From: JAYZQT01 sp964412235
GTDB taxonomy: Bacteria; Pseudomonadota; Alphaproteobacteria; MPNO01; UBA830
Direction: 5' to 3'
DNA: 64,000 nt
NCBI GenBank assembly: GCA_964412235.1
Contig: CAYPNT010000002.1
Span: 69,684-133,683 of the forward strand
The notes under the pieces are model-generated. The model had not been told where the DNA came from, did no database searches, and was given only the letters and a program-made list of their open reading frames with translations. Positions 44,077 through 53,348 of this stretch are shown in pieces. The translations under genes were made by a program, and so were the position numbers. Each line of letters starts with the position of its first letter. Position 1 is the stretch's first letter.

Positions 44077-45126
44077 TTAGAAACTCGCGCTAGATTTAAT
44101 TATCTTGGCAATCGTCGTTCGATCAAGACCGGTCAGTCCAATTATGACTAGTTTGGTGCCCCGTTCCTCGTTCTCTATCCACGGCCGGTCATAATATTCT
44201 TGTATGCTCTTACCAACGCCCTGGACCGTAAGACGGACGTCTTTGCCCACGACCTGAGCAAACCCCTTTATTCGCAAAATATCATGTTCAGAAACTGCTA
44301 GCCGAATTTTGGAAATTAAATCTTCTGGAGCGGATATGGGACCAAATGCCACCTCGAAACTCTCAAAATCATCATGATCGTGTTCCCCGTCCACGTCGTG
44401 ATGGGAGGGCCGCGCTGCCAAATCGTCTTCCGCCGCCGCGGCAATACCAAGTAAAACCCCAGCGTCGACAGCGCCATTGGAAACCTTGATTAGGCGAACA
44501 CCATTTCTTAGCTTGCCGCGAACGTTTGCAGCAACGTTATCCGCCAATCGACTTTCCATTAGGTCAATCTTATTGAGCAACACCAGGTCTGCACATGCCA
44601 ATTGATCTTCATACAATTCGTGAAGCGGACTATCATGATCGAGTTCTTGGTCGGCAGCACGTTGCTCATCGACGCGATCTGGTTCATGGGCAAACCTACC
44701 ATCGGCAACTGCCGGCCCATCCAGCACCGCCACAACACCGTCTACGGTCACCCTGGTCCGCACTTCAGGCCAACCAAAAGCTTGAACGAGGGGTTTTGGA
44801 AGTGCAAGCCCCGAAGTTTCAATGACGATGTGATCGGGCGGTTCAGATTGATCAAGTATTTTCCGAATGGTGGGCAGAAAGTCATCCGCAACGGTGCAAC
44901 AGATACAACCATTCGCGAGTTCATATATATCGTCATCGGTACAATCTGGGTTTCCGCAACCTTTAAGTAATTCGCCGTCTACAGCTAGATCACCGAACTC
45001 GTTGACGACAAGCGCCAATTTTTTTCCATGAGAAAGTTTTATAAGGTTTCGTATCATTGTTGTTTTACCGGCCCCTAGAAAACCTGTCACAACAGTAGCG
45101 GGTATTTTTTGAGCGATGGTCACCAA
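44077..45126 (-). CDS. cobW: CobW-family metal GTPase chaperone
   Basis: The 349-residue protein has the Walker A site GFLGAGKTTMI, the metal motif NGCICCTVADDF (CxCC) and NKIDLM. A histidine/aspartate-rich stretch HHDVDGEHDHDDFE lies between the two domains. CobW is thought to deliver cobalt to the chelatase CobN using GTP. The start is TTG at 45126 or GTG at 45123, with AGGAGG 8 bases before the TTG. It is the first gene after the cobalamin riboswitch. Confidence 0.95.
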   Translation of the reverse strand: MVTIAQKIPATVVTGFLGAGKTTMIRNLIKLSHGKKLALVVNEFGDLAVDGELLKGCGNPDCTDDDIYELANGCICCTVADDFLPTIRKILDQSEPPDHIVIETSGLALPKPLVQAFGWPEVRTRVTVDGVVAVLDGPAVADGRFAHEPDRVDEQRAADQELDHDSPLHELYEDQLACADLVLLNKIDLMESRLADNVAANVRGKLRNGVRLIKVSNGAVDAGVLLGIAAAAEDDLAARPSHHDVDGEHDHDDFESFEVAFGPISAPEDLISKIRLAVSEHDILRIKGFAQVVGKDVRLTVQGVGKSIQEYYDRPWIENEERGTKLVIIGLTGLDRTTIAKIIKSSASF

Positions 45127-45158
45127 CTTTTAGGCCTCCTAAGCCAAATACAGGTCAA

Positions 45159-45370
45159 TGCATCGCCTTTATCACAACGGAACACACCCCGGTTCGCGCC
45201 CTGACGATACAGTTAACGTCCGGTCTCCTGGCTAATGGGTCTCAGCGTTATCCTCGCCTTCCAGAAAAGCGCCGTGGCCTTTTGGGAATACGCTCACCAT
45301 AAACAGTTGCGGGGACAGCCGGGGCTAAACTTATAAGTCCATACCCGTTCCCGGGTTCGTCAACGATGCA
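45159..45370 (-). promoter_or_regulatory. Cobalamin riboswitch
   Basis: Read leftward, this leader has the B12-box landmarks in order: GCTGTCCCCGCAACTGT, GGCCAC, GGAAGGCGA and AGCCAGGAGACCGG. The ends pair as a P1 stem: TGCATCG (complement of 45364-45370) with CGATGCA (complement of 45159-45165). It ends about 20 bases before the AGGAGG of cobW, so cobalamin binding probably blocks translation of cobW and the downstream cobN-cobO-cobQ. Confidence 0.9.
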
Positions 45371-45608
45371 ACCCTACTTAACGACTGTGATCTCAGCAAG
45401 AAGCTTTAAAAAAAACTGTTTTTTGCAGTGTTCGCTTAAAGCTGATGCCAAGTTTCAGTCCGGTACTAAAAAAGGATGCCGGTTAATTGGGTTTTTGGCC
45501 TCTTTTATTTTCATACTGGCACATATGATTTTTATACTGAATTGCACTAAGGGACTTGTAACCAGTTGCCTTCACAGGCATAAAATAGGCTGGACGGGAG
45601 ATACGGAT
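45371..45608. promoter_or_regulatory. Divergent control region between the riboswitch and cbtB
   Basis: This 238-base region should hold the leftward promoter of the riboswitch transcript and the rightward cbtB promoter. It contains an 8-bp inverted repeat AGCTTTAA (45402-45409) / TTAAAGCT (45436-45443) that encloses an A-tract/T-tract hairpin. A rightward open frame crosses it but looks non-coding before 45609. No B12-box is seen on the rightward strand. GGGAG precedes the cbtB ATG. Confidence 0.45.
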
Positions 45609-45791
45609 ATGAGACAGCAAAAAATCGAAACCACTGAGTTGCTTGATGTAAAATCGAGGGTCTTGGGGCCAGCGGTAGCGGCCATTCTGCTTGGTGTATT
45701 TATTATACTGGGAACGGGCTTTGCTCAGTCAGATGTTATCCACAACGCTGCCCATGACAGTAGACATTCTTTTGCATTTCCCTGCCATTGA
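45609..45791 (+). CDS. cbtB: CbtB-family cobalt transport small subunit
   Basis: The 60-residue protein has one hydrophobic helix (residues about 22-40, AAILLGVFIILGTG) and the C-terminal signature HNAAHDSRHSFAFPCH, whose histidines and final Cys-His are typical of CbtB. The ATG at 45609 follows GGGAG; a longer upstream frame is rejected. CbtB works with CbtA in predicted cobalt uptake and is commonly under B12 control. cbtA begins 14 bases downstream. Confidence 0.9.
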   Translation: MRQQKIETTELLDVKSRVLGPAVAAILLGVFIILGTGFAQSDVIHNAAHDSRHSFAFPCH

Positions 45792-45805
45792 TGCATTAAA
45801 ACTCG

Positions 45806-46519
45806 ATGTTTCGTCGAATATTCTTTGCGGCGCTGATAGCTGGTATTATCGGCGGGGCGGGCGTGTCTCTAGTGCAAACATATACTACAACGCCAATTAT
45901 TTTGCTTGCCGAACAATATGAGACTAGGGGTGACAAAGACCGCCATCACCAGGGATTTATAGATCGCAGTATAAATCTTGTAGGCCCGGTGCTAGCACAT
46001 GATGGAAAAACTTCATCGCCGGCGGCGAGCCTTGAACGTTCTCTAACTACTCTACTTGCCAATATTCTCACGGGCTTTGGGTTTGCATTGATTCTTACCG
46101 CTTGTTACGCCATTGGAGGAAAGCGGGTGGATGGACAGAACGGGGTCCTTTGGGGTTTGGCGGGCTTTGGTATAGTTAGTCTGGCGCCGGCGCTTGGCCT
46201 ACCTCCGGAATTACCAGGCACGCTCAGCGCAGAGTTAGGCGCGCGACAAGGTTGGTGGTTTTTGTGCGTGGCCGCGACAGCGGTGGGGCTTTGGGGAATG
46301 GTCTATCGGTCGGGACCCGTCTGGCTTGGATTGGGTATTCTTTTAATAGCGTTACCGCATATAATAGGAGCGCCTCAGCCCCCAAAACTGGGGACTAACT
46401 TACCCGCCGAGATCGCCGCACATTTTGTCGCTGCATCTCTGTGTACAGCGGCGATTTTCTGGTGTGCGCTGGGATGGTTATCCGGAAAATTTTGGTTAAA
46501 ATTCCAACGAAAACAATAA
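45806..46519 (+). CDS. cbtA: CbtA-family cobalt transporter membrane subunit
   Basis: The 237-residue protein has about five to six predicted transmembrane helices (first at residues 5-25, then around 75-95, 105-125, 145-165, 170-188 and 210-230). A His-containing loop lies after the first helix, and FGIVSLAPALGLPPELPG matches CbtA proteins. It is predicted to import cobalt with CbtB. Location beside cobW and the riboswitch supports a metal supply role for the B12 pathway. Confidence 0.9.
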   Translation: MFRRIFFAALIAGIIGGAGVSLVQTYTTTPIILLAEQYETRGDKDRHHQGFIDRSINLVGPVLAHDGKTSSPAASLERSLTTLLANILTGFGFALILTACYAIGGKRVDGQNGVLWGLAGFGIVSLAPALGLPPELPGTLSAELGARQGWWFLCVAATAVGLWGMVYRSGPVWLGLGILLIALPHIIGAPQPPKLGTNLPAEIAAHFVAASLCTAAIFWCALGWLSGKFWLKFQRKQ

Positions 46520-46529
46520 TATCGACAAA

Positions 46530-47540
46530 TTAAACTTTGCGGCTTATAGCCGCTCCTTCAAAGGTTGCCATACCTGTATGTGCAGCAATGGCACACCTTA
46601 AAAGGCCGAGTGCGACAGCCGCGCCCGATGCCTCACCGAGGCGCATTCCAAGGTCCAGCAATGGGGTTTTGTCCATTGCTTTTAATAGCTTTTTATGACC
46701 GGGTTCAAATGAAACATGGCCCACCACACAATGATCTAACGCACCCGGAGATACCTTCTCCAGGACAGCTGCTGCAGCTGTCGTAACAAAACCATCCAGA
46801 AGAACGGGAATACGACGGTGACGGGCCGCAAGTGTAGCTCCGGCAATTGCCACTAATTCGCGGCCACCCAGACATTGGAGGGCTAACAATGGATCCACAA
46901 TACTAGTCTCGTGGCGTTCCAAACCGGCTTTAATAATCGACCCTTTACGTACAATTTCTTTCGACGTCAAACCAGTGCCGGGACCCGTCCAATCACCTGG
47001 GTCTCCCCCAAATAATGCCGAGGACAAGGCTGCGGCCGAAGTTGTATTGCCTATCCCCATCTCCCCGACAATTAGGAGATCCCACGAAGATTTCACCGCA
47101 TCGAAGCCTCGGGTAAAAGCTTTAATAAAATCAGGTTCGGACATAGCCGGTTCAATAGTAAAATCAGCGGTGGGTTCTTCAAGGTCTAGTTCTAATACCT
47201 CAATCTCAGCATCTTGAACGGCAGCGAGCTGGTTAATTGCCGCCCCTCCTGTCCTGAAGTTCCTTACCATTTGAGCCGTCACCTCGGAGGGAAACGCGGA
47301 AACCCCATACTTTGTAACACCATGATTACCAGCAAAAATCAGAATTTTGGTATTCTCAAGAGACGGGGGATACCGAGCTTGCCAGGTTGCACACCAAACA
47401 CACAGCTCTTCAAGTTTTCCGAGTGCACCGGCAGGTTTGGTAAGATTTTTTTCATGCAATTTTACGGCGGCACCCGCTTCAACGTCGGGGCCGGGTAAAT
47501 TTTCGATTTGCTTTATAATAGCTTCATGGGTCAAGATCAT
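46530..47540 (-). CDS. cobT: Nicotinate-nucleotide-dimethylbenzimidazole phosphoribosyltransferase
   Basis: The 336-residue protein has the CobT (Salmonella naming; CobU in P. denitrificans) motifs: KILIFAGNHGVTKYGVSAFP, GEMGIGNTTSAAALSSALF, and the catalytic Glu in DLGMRLGEASGAAVALGL. It activates the lower ligand base to alpha-ribazole phosphate. The ATG at 47540 with AAGG upstream is preferred to the GTG at 47570. It converges on cbtA with a 10-base gap and is divergent from cobS. No bluB for base synthesis was seen. Confidence 0.95.
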   Translation of the reverse strand: MILTHEAIIKQIENLPGPDVEAGAAVKLHEKNLTKPAGALGKLEELCVWCATWQARYPPSLENTKILIFAGNHGVTKYGVSAFPSEVTAQMVRNFRTGGAAINQLAAVQDAEIEVLELDLEEPTADFTIEPAMSEPDFIKAFTRGFDAVKSSWDLLIVGEMGIGNTTSAAALSSALFGGDPGDWTGPGTGLTSKEIVRKGSIIKAGLERHETSIVDPLLALQCLGGRELVAIAGATLAARHRRIPVLLDGFVTTAAAAVLEKVSPGALDHCVVGHVSFEPGHKKLLKAMDKTPLLDLGMRLGEASGAAVALGLLRCAIAAHTGMATFEGAAISRKV

Positions 47541-47582
47541 CTCCACCTTAACTATATGGACACATAACACTTCAGCAACGAA

Positions 47583-48371
47583 ATGACAGCATCAAACAAA
47601 ACCCCTAATAGGCTAAACCTTTTGAAAGACATCTACACTAGTGTGGTTTTTCTGACGCGCTTACCTGCTCCGGACTGGCCCGCTGCAGCCGATAGAAAGT
47701 TAGCAGAATGCATGTGGTCATTCCCAATTATTGGTGTGTTAATTGGCACTTTGGGTGGCATTACCTATGCAGGATGCGACTACTTAGGCCTGCCGGTTTA
47801 TGTTGGGGGAATCTTCACGGTTACAGCCATCATTCTAATGACGGGTGGACTTCATGAAGATGGACTTGCGGATTTTGCAGACGGAGTATGGGGAGGGGTA
47901 GATAAAGATAAGCGCCTCACTATCATGTCGGATAGTCGAATTGGCACGTACGGCGCGATCATATTAATAATCTCCATTTGTGGGCGAGCATTTTCAATTG
48001 GAACAATTTTAGAACCATTATTGGTATTGGGTGCGCTTGTCACCGCTTCTGCCTTAAGCAGATCTGTGATCCCAGTTATCATGGCGTTTGACAGCCCAGC
48101 CAAAAAGACAGGACTAGCATTTGACGCGGGAAAACCCGATCGAATAATTTGGTTTACTGCTATCATAATCGGAGTCTTAATACATTTGATCGCTGCCCCA
48201 GGGGGTTGGTTCGTATCTTTAGTTGCTGCAGTGTTAGGGGCTGCTATCGGCAGTTGGTATATTAACCGACGCGTTGGTGGCTACACCGGAGATACACTGG
48301 GTGCGGTTCAGCAAGTCATCGAATTACTCGTTCTCGCTATAATTGCTGGCGCTATCCAACCAAGCGGTTGA
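47583..48371 (+). CDS. cobS: Adenosylcobinamide-GDP ribazoletransferase
   Basis: The 262-residue membrane protein has the acidic catalytic segment GGLHEDGLADFADGVWGG and several hydrophobic helices. It joins adenosylcobinamide-GDP and alpha-ribazole (phosphate) in the last step of cobalamin assembly (CobV in P. denitrificans naming; not the chelatase CobS). It is divergent from cobT across 42 bases and its end overlaps the convergent phosphatase gene by 20 bases. Confidence 0.95.
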   Translation: MTASNKTPNRLNLLKDIYTSVVFLTRLPAPDWPAAADRKLAECMWSFPIIGVLIGTLGGITYAGCDYLGLPVYVGGIFTVTAIILMTGGLHEDGLADFADGVWGGVDKDKRLTIMSDSRIGTYGAIILIISICGRAFSIGTILEPLLVLGALVTASALSRSVIPVIMAFDSPAKKTGLAFDAGKPDRIIWFTAIIIGVLIHLIAAPGGWFVSLVAAVLGAAIGSWYINRRVGGYTGDTLGAVQQVIELLVLAIIAGAIQPSG

Positions 48372-48957
48372 CGAACCGAATGCGCCAACGGTCTATAGAA
48401 AAATAGTCACATTGTGTGACAGAAAGATTTTCTACGGAATAAGAGAGTGCGGCCAACGGGCTGTCACCCATCGCGGTTGATAAAAAACCACGGATGCTGC
48501 CCGCGTGGATTACCGCAACAATTTTCCGCCCGGAATATTGTTCAGACAATGAAGTTGCAGCCTCTCGGACCCGGGTCGCTACTGCCGAGAATTTCTCCCC
48601 CCCGGGCGGTTGTATATCCGCGGGCCAACGCACACCCAACTTATTTATGTCAGCCCAAACCTCTCTACTCGGTCGACCTTCCCAATCACCAAAGTTTTGC
48701 TCCGCGAAATTTTTCTCAATTACTATCTCGGCATTGGAAATACCGCGAGCTTCCAAAATACCATCGAGAGTTTTTCGCGTTCGTGAAAGATGTGAAATTA
48801 TCCATATGGGGTCCGCCGGGAGCATTTTTGAAAGCGCATCAAATCGCTCTACGGAGGGCATCGCGACATCCAGGTCAAGGCTTCCATAGACAACGTTATC
48901 GGGGTTTACAGTGGGTGCGTGTCTTACGAGCCACCACTCTGTTTCATACTCAGTCAA
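48352..48957 (-). CDS. Histidine phosphatase, probable alpha-ribazole phosphatase (CobC type)
   Basis: The 201-residue protein has the phosphoglycerate mutase-like motif LVRHAPT with the phospho-accepting His, the SHLSRTRKT segment, an acidic FGDWEGRP and the later VIHAGSIRG His. It probably removes phosphate from alpha-ribazole-5'-phosphate or adenosylcobalamin phosphate. The TTG start overlaps the stop of the decarboxylase gene (TTGA), giving coupling, and it is the last gene of a three-gene leftward unit. Confidence 0.88.
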   Translation of the reverse strand: MTEYETEWWLVRHAPTVNPDNVVYGSLDLDVAMPSVERFDALSKMLPADPIWIISHLSRTRKTLDGILEARGISNAEIVIEKNFAEQNFGDWEGRPSREVWADINKLGVRWPADIQPPGGEKFSAVATRVREAATSLSEQYSGRKIVAVIHAGSIRGFLSTAMGDSPLAALSYSVENLSVTQCDYFSIDRWRIRFVNRLVG

Positions 48958-49940
48958 AATTGGAGCACCTCCTCAAGCCTTTTCCAATGCTCTTCCTTGC
49001 CTGGTATTCCAAAGCGCAGCCATTCCGCATTCTCCGGAAAGGATCTGGTATAAATGCCTCCGCGACCCAATCTGTCATAAATAACTTGAGCCGCTGGGGA
49101 CCGCACAAGTCGAAACAAGCTCGTACCGCCAATAATTTCAAAACCGGCTTTCTTTAATATTTTATCTATCCGGTTTTCTGCAACCGTCAAGCGTTCTCTC
49201 GTTTCTGCCTGCCAGTCTAAGTCCTGCAGAGCTTTGGAGCCAATGTGCGCCGCAACGGTGGAAACAGCCCAGGGACCGAGTACATTTTCTATCTTTTCTG
49301 CATTTAGTGGATTTGTAAGTGCAAAGCCCAGCCTGAGCCCAGGGAGGCCAAAAAATTTTCCTAATGACCTTAGAGCTACTATTCCTTCCGGGTGCGAAAC
49401 AACTGCGCTCGGCATAGGGTCCAAATCCGCGAAGGCTTCGTCAACAACTAGAAAACCACCTCGACGTAAAAGACATTCTGCAAGTTCATCTAAGATTGGC
49501 TGAGGAAATATCCGACCGTCCGGATTGTTTGGCGAGGTTAAAACGACAACGTCGTAGTCAGCAGAGCCCTCTAGACTATTAGATTCCTTCACCGTATGTC
49601 CGGCTCTACGCCACGCAGGAGCATGTTCACCATAGGTTGGGGAAACAACCAATACCCTTCCCGGACTAACTAGACGAGGCAACCACTGTATCAAAGTTTG
49701 TGAACCACTAGCAGGAACTATACATGTTGCCTCACCTACTCCATAAACATCCGCTGCGCTTTCACATAATTCCCCGATCAATGTCCTATCTGGAAGCCTG
49801 TACATTAGATGCCGTGTGTCATTGGGAGGCACCCATGGCCATGGGTTAATCCCCGTACTCAGATCAACCCAACCGGCCTCCGGTTCACCAAACTCAGAAT
49901 TTGCAGCTGACAGATCGCCACCATGATGAACTCTACTCAA
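48954..49940 (-). CDS. Threonine-phosphate decarboxylase-like PLP enzyme
   Basis: The 328-residue protein is a fold-type I PLP enzyme. It has an N-terminal HHGGDLSAA, DLSTGINPWPW, LTSPNNPDGR and the PLP lysine in RSLGKFFGLPGLRLGF. This matches the L-threonine-O-3-phosphate decarboxylase (CobD in Salmonella, CobC in P. denitrificans), which makes aminopropanol phosphate. The start is TTG at 49940 with AAGGA upstream. It follows the kinase/guanylyltransferase gene by 5 bases. Confidence 0.92.
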   Translation of the reverse strand: MSRVHHGGDLSAANSEFGEPEAGWVDLSTGINPWPWVPPNDTRHLMYRLPDRTLIGELCESAADVYGVGEATCIVPASGSQTLIQWLPRLVSPGRVLVVSPTYGEHAPAWRRAGHTVKESNSLEGSADYDVVVLTSPNNPDGRIFPQPILDELAECLLRRGGFLVVDEAFADLDPMPSAVVSHPEGIVALRSLGKFFGLPGLRLGFALTNPLNAEKIENVLGPWAVSTVAAHIGSKALQDLDWQAETRERLTVAENRIDKILKKAGFEIIGGTSLFRLVRSPAAQVIYDRLGRGGIYTRSFPENAEWLRFGIPGKEEHWKRLEEVLQF

Positions 49941-49945
49941 GAAAA

Positions 49946-50464
49946 TTATCCTTTGAGGTTTAACGGAAGGCCGGCGGTAATAAGAAACACCTCATCGGCT
50001 GCCGCGGCTACTTCTTGGTTCAGCACTCCTTGGGCATGTCTAAATTCCCGAGCCAGAACATTGTCCGGCACGATTCCCAAACCAACTTCATTGGACACAA
50101 AAATCAGGTGGGCCCTGGCGTCCGTGATTTGTTCAACAAGTTTTCGCGTCTCGAACACAACATCCAAATTTTCCAGCATAATATTACTCAGCCACAAGGT
50201 GAGACAATCAACTAAAATCAAAACATTAGATTCATTTAGGTTAGAGATTGGTTTAACGATCGATACGGGCTCTTCGATTGTGGTCCAGTTCTCCCCCCTC
50301 CGTGCGCGATGACGCGATATTTTTTCAGACATTTCGGGATCAGACGGGTGTGCGGTCGCCACATAAATGCAGCGCCCAGCATGATTCAGGGAAAGCCTCT
50401 CCGCATAGGCACTTTTACCGGAAGAAGCTCCGCCAAGAATAAAGGTGCATTTTCCGCCCGGCAC
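49946..50464 (-). CDS. cobU: Adenosylcobinamide kinase / guanylyltransferase
   Basis: The 172-residue protein has the P-loop ILGGASSGKSAYAERL, the HRARRGENWTTIEEP segment with the guanylylated His, VDCLTLWLSN, and VSNEVGLGIVP. It phosphorylates adenosylcobinamide and transfers GMP (CobP in P. denitrificans naming). The start is a GTG at 50464 with no nearby ATG. It leads the leftward unit that ends with the phosphatase. Confidence 0.95.
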   Translation of the reverse strand: MPGGKCTFILGGASSGKSAYAERLSLNHAGRCIYVATAHPSDPEMSEKISRHRARRGENWTTIEEPVSIVKPISNLNESNVLILVDCLTLWLSNIMLENLDVVFETRKLVEQITDARAHLIFVSNEVGLGIVPDNVLAREFRHAQGVLNQEVAAAADEVFLITAGLPLNLKG

Positions 50465-50735
50465 TAGTTAAACGCGATTATCAAAATAGTGTGTATTATC
50501 AATACAGAAACCTCGTCACAGCAAAAATGTTCGAGAAGTCTGAGCGCAAAAATATAGTGTCCAAAACTCCATCTACTTCCAATCGATAATCAATTTATAT
50601 TTAATGGCTACCAACAACGATGATATTTTAAAACATAGAAAATATTAGTCCAAAAGCAAGGTCGATAGAATCAAACCGCCTATGGCGTATAGATAAGTTT
50701 ATAAAGCGATAACAAAACCCTTACGGAGAAAAAAT
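50465..50735. other. AT-rich intergenic region at the right edge of the cobalamin locus
   Basis: This 271-base region lies between divergent genes and is clearly richer in A and T than its surroundings. No open frame, tRNA or B12-box was seen. It probably contains both promoters. Confidence 0.4.
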
Positions 50736-51569
50736 ATGCCTTATGCCACAAGTACAGACGGGGTTCAGTTATATTTCGAAGAGACCGGAAACGGGACACC
50801 AATCCTTTTTATACACGAATTTGCGGGCGATTGGCGAGCTTGGGGACCCCAAGTTTCACACTTCAGTAGGGGGCGACGTTGTATAGTGTATTCAGCAAGG
50901 GGTTATCCCGGATCCGATGTCCCGACAGATCCGAAACATTATTCGCAAAGTCTGGCAAGAGATGACGCACTCGCGATATTGAACCATTTGAATATCAAAA
51001 AAGCACACATCGTTGGTCTTTCTATGGGTGGTTTTGCCACCCTTCACTTTGGAATATCATATCCTCATCGCGCCCTTTCACTAATCGTGTGTGGTTGTGG
51101 ATATGGCGCGGAACCCAGTACCCGCGAGGAATTTCACCGATTATCACTGAAGGTGGCGGACAACTTTGAAACCCGAGGTGCAGAGGATTATGCGGAAGAA
51201 TACGTTACAGTTAGGGGCCGATTAACGTTTAAACGAAAAGACCCCCGAGGTTGGGCAGACTTCGTCACACGGCTCAAAGAACATTCCGATATTGGTGCAG
51301 CCTTTACCCAACGGGGTATCCAGGCTGTACGACCGGGGTTATGGGATATAGAGGACCAAATTCGGACAATTAATACTCCAACAATGATCGTGAACGGTGA
51401 TGATGACGATCGCTGTCTCGCTCCAGGCTTATTTATGAAAAATTGTATCCAAAACGCGCGGCTCTTTGTCATTCCTAATACTGGCCATGTCTTAAATCTT
51501 GAAGAGCCCGCACTATTTAACACCGTACTGGGCGAATTTCTCGCCGCGGTTGAAACGATACACGACTAA
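50736..51569 (+). CDS. Alpha/beta-fold hydrolase
   Basis: The 277-residue protein has [11 protein letters not shown], the nucleophile elbow GLSMGGF, an acidic residue in NGDDDDRC and the final His in [16 protein letters not shown] site precedes the ATG. The family includes 3-oxoadipate enol-lactonase, esterases and dehalogenase relatives. It stands alone between the cobalamin locus and the acyl-CoA ligase; substrate unknown. Confidence 0.85.
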   Translation: MPYATSTDGVQLYFEETGNGTPILFIHEFAGDWRAWGPQVSHFSRGRRCIVYSARGYPGSDVPTDPKHYSQSLARDDALAILNHLNIKKAHIVGLSMGGFATLHFGISYPHRALSLIVCGCGYGAEPSTREEFHRLSLKVADNFETRGAEDYAEEYVTVRGRLTFKRKDPRGWADFVTRLKEHSDIGAAFTQRGIQAVRPGLWDIEDQIRTINTPTMIVNGDDDDRCLAPGLFMKNCIQNARLFVIPNTGHVLNLEEPALFNTVLGEFLAAVETIHD

Positions 51570-51630
51570 GTATTTTCCTCAACAAAAATGGTACTACAGG
51601 CGCTCCATATCGCTGTGTTAGATCAAATAA

Positions 51631-53256
51631 TCATTCTGTTGGCAGTCGATACTCTTCAAACTTTTCACGTAATTCCATTTTTAACAACTTCCCAGTCGCC
51701 GTATGTGGTAATTCATTAACAAAAACGACGTCGTCTGGTATCCACCATTTTGCAACCTTACCCTCATAAAACGTTAATAAGGCTTCAGACGTTAGTGTGC
51801 TACCCTCAGTGCGCACGACAACCAAAAGCGGTCGCTCATCCCATTTTGGGTGCCGCACTCCGATCACCGCTGCTTCAAAAACCTCTGAATGGCCAACGGC
51901 GATATTTTCTAACTCAATGGAGCTAATCCACTCACCACCAGATTTGATAACGTCTTTAGATCTGTCTGTAACATGCATATAACCTTCAGAATCTATAGTT
52001 GAGACGTCACCCGTTGCAAACCACCCATGGGCGTCATGGCTATTTCCCTCGTCGCGAAAATATTTACTGCACACCCAAAATCCACGAACCTTCAGTTCAC
52101 CGAATGCCTCCCCATCCTCTTCGAGTGTTTCATCGGCGTCATTTACAATTTTCATATCAACACCATAACACGGGCGACCCTGCTTAATCTGCCGGTCATA
52201 ACGAGCCTCATCGGTCTCATCCTCCATTCCGTTTTTAGGACAATTTACCGTTCCTAGCGGAGACATTTCTGTCATGCCCCAAGCATGCAGGACCTTGACC
52301 CCAAATTTTTCTTCTAAATCGACACTCATCGCCCGAGGGGTCGCAGATCCACCAATTACGCAGTGCTTCATTGTTTCAATGCGGTTTTCCGTGCGTTCGA
52401 GATATTCAAGCAGCCCTAACCAAACTGTTGGCACACCAGCCGAAATTGTAACCCGCTCCGTTTCTATTAATTTATGTAGATTCTCCCCGTCCATATGTAT
52501 ACCAGGGAATACTAACTTTGCTCCGACCATGGTCGTTGAATAAGGCAGTCCCCAAGCGTTTACATGGAACATTGGTACAACGGGCATGACGCAGGCCTCA
52601 GCGGAGATGTTTATCATGTCTGGTGTCACCGCTGTCAGAGCGTGCAAAACCGTTGATCGATGAGAATATAAAACGCCTTTTGGATTACCGGTTGTACCGG
52701 AGCTATAGCACATCGAGGACGCCGTGTTTTCGTCAAATATCGGCCATTCATAATCAACATCTTCCGCTGTTAGCAACGTTTCGTAGCAATGGACATTGGG
52801 AAGAGCCACGTCTGGCATGTGATCTTCTTCAGTCATGATCACAACAGCCTTAATAGAATTAACGCTAGGGACGATCTTCTCTAAAAGCTCAACAAACGTC
52901 ACATCTGCGAAGATAACCAAATCCTCTGCGTGGTTCATAATGTAGGATATCTGTTCGGGGAAAAGGCGGGGGTTAACCATATGACAAATCGCACCTATAC
53001 CCGACACACTAAAATAGAGTTCGTAATGTCGATAGCCGTTCCACGCCAACGTTGCCACGCGATCGCCCTCACCAACACCAAGATTCTGCAGTGCGTGTGC
53101 CAATTGTTTGGCTCTGCGCTCCGCCTCAGCATAGCTATAACGATGTATCGAACCGTCGATGCGTCGAGAAACTATTTCCGTGGCTCCATGATACTTCGCT
53201 GCATGGTCTAACAATGAGGAAATTAATAGTGGCTTATCCATCATCAAGCCTTGCAT
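51631..53256 (-). CDS. Fatty acyl-CoA ligase, DmdB-like AMP-dependent synthetase
   Basis: The protein of about 541 residues has the P-loop [13 protein letters not shown], the [11 protein letters not shown] motif, the hinge [20 protein letters not shown] and the catalytic Lys of [11 protein letters not shown]. The start at 53256 follows a GGGAGG site 8 bases upstream. The ISSIELE type is shared by medium/long-chain acyl-CoA ligases, including 3-methylmercaptopropionate-CoA ligase (DmdB). Divergent from the enoyl-CoA hydratase operon, so it probably feeds it with CoA esters. Confidence 0.88.
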   Translation of the reverse strand: MQGLMMDKPLLISSLLDHAAKYHGATEIVSRRIDGSIHRYSYAEAERRAKQLAHALQNLGVGEGDRVATLAWNGYRHYELYFSVSGIGAICHMVNPRLFPEQISYIMNHAEDLVIFADVTFVELLEKIVPSVNSIKAVVIMTEEDHMPDVALPNVHCYETLLTAEDVDYEWPIFDENTASSMCYSSGTTGNPKGVLYSHRSTVLHALTAVTPDMINISAEACVMPVVPMFHVNAWGLPYSTTMVGAKLVFPGIHMDGENLHKLIETERVTISAGVPTVWLGLLEYLERTENRIETMKHCVIGGSATPRAMSVDLEEKFGVKVLHAWGMTEMSPLGTVNCPKNGMEDETDEARYDRQIKQGRPCYGVDMKIVNDADETLEEDGEAFGELKVRGFWVCSKYFRDEGNSHDAHGWFATGDVSTIDSEGYMHVTDRSKDVIKSGGEWISSIELENIAVGHSEVFEAAVIGVRHPKWDERPLLVVVRTEGSTLTSEALLTFYEGKVAKWWIPDDVVFVNELPHTATGKLLKMELREKFEEYRLPTE

Positions 53257-53348
53257 TACCGAGCCTCCCTTTGATTGTCTGATCATTTAAGGTTAAACCA
53301 AAACTATAGCCGCAAACGCCGCGTGACAAATATTCGAAGGAAATAGTA

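Noticed and set aside
45366..45608. N-terminal extension of cbtB (141-residue frame)
   Set aside because: The extension crosses the promoter area and A/T-tract repeat. CbtB proteins are about 60 residues, and a GGGAG site precedes the ATG at 45609.
45371..45608. A second cobalamin riboswitch for cbtBA on the rightward strand
   Set aside because: The core boxes (CCCCGCAACTG, GCCACTG, AGGAGACC) are not present in that orientation.
48447..49157. Rightward 236-residue open frame
   Set aside because: It is antisense to the phosphatase and threonine-phosphate decarboxylase genes, which have intact catalytic motifs.
50465..50735. Cobalamin riboswitch upstream of cobU
   Set aside because: The region is AT-rich and shows none of the conserved B12-box segments on the leftward strand.
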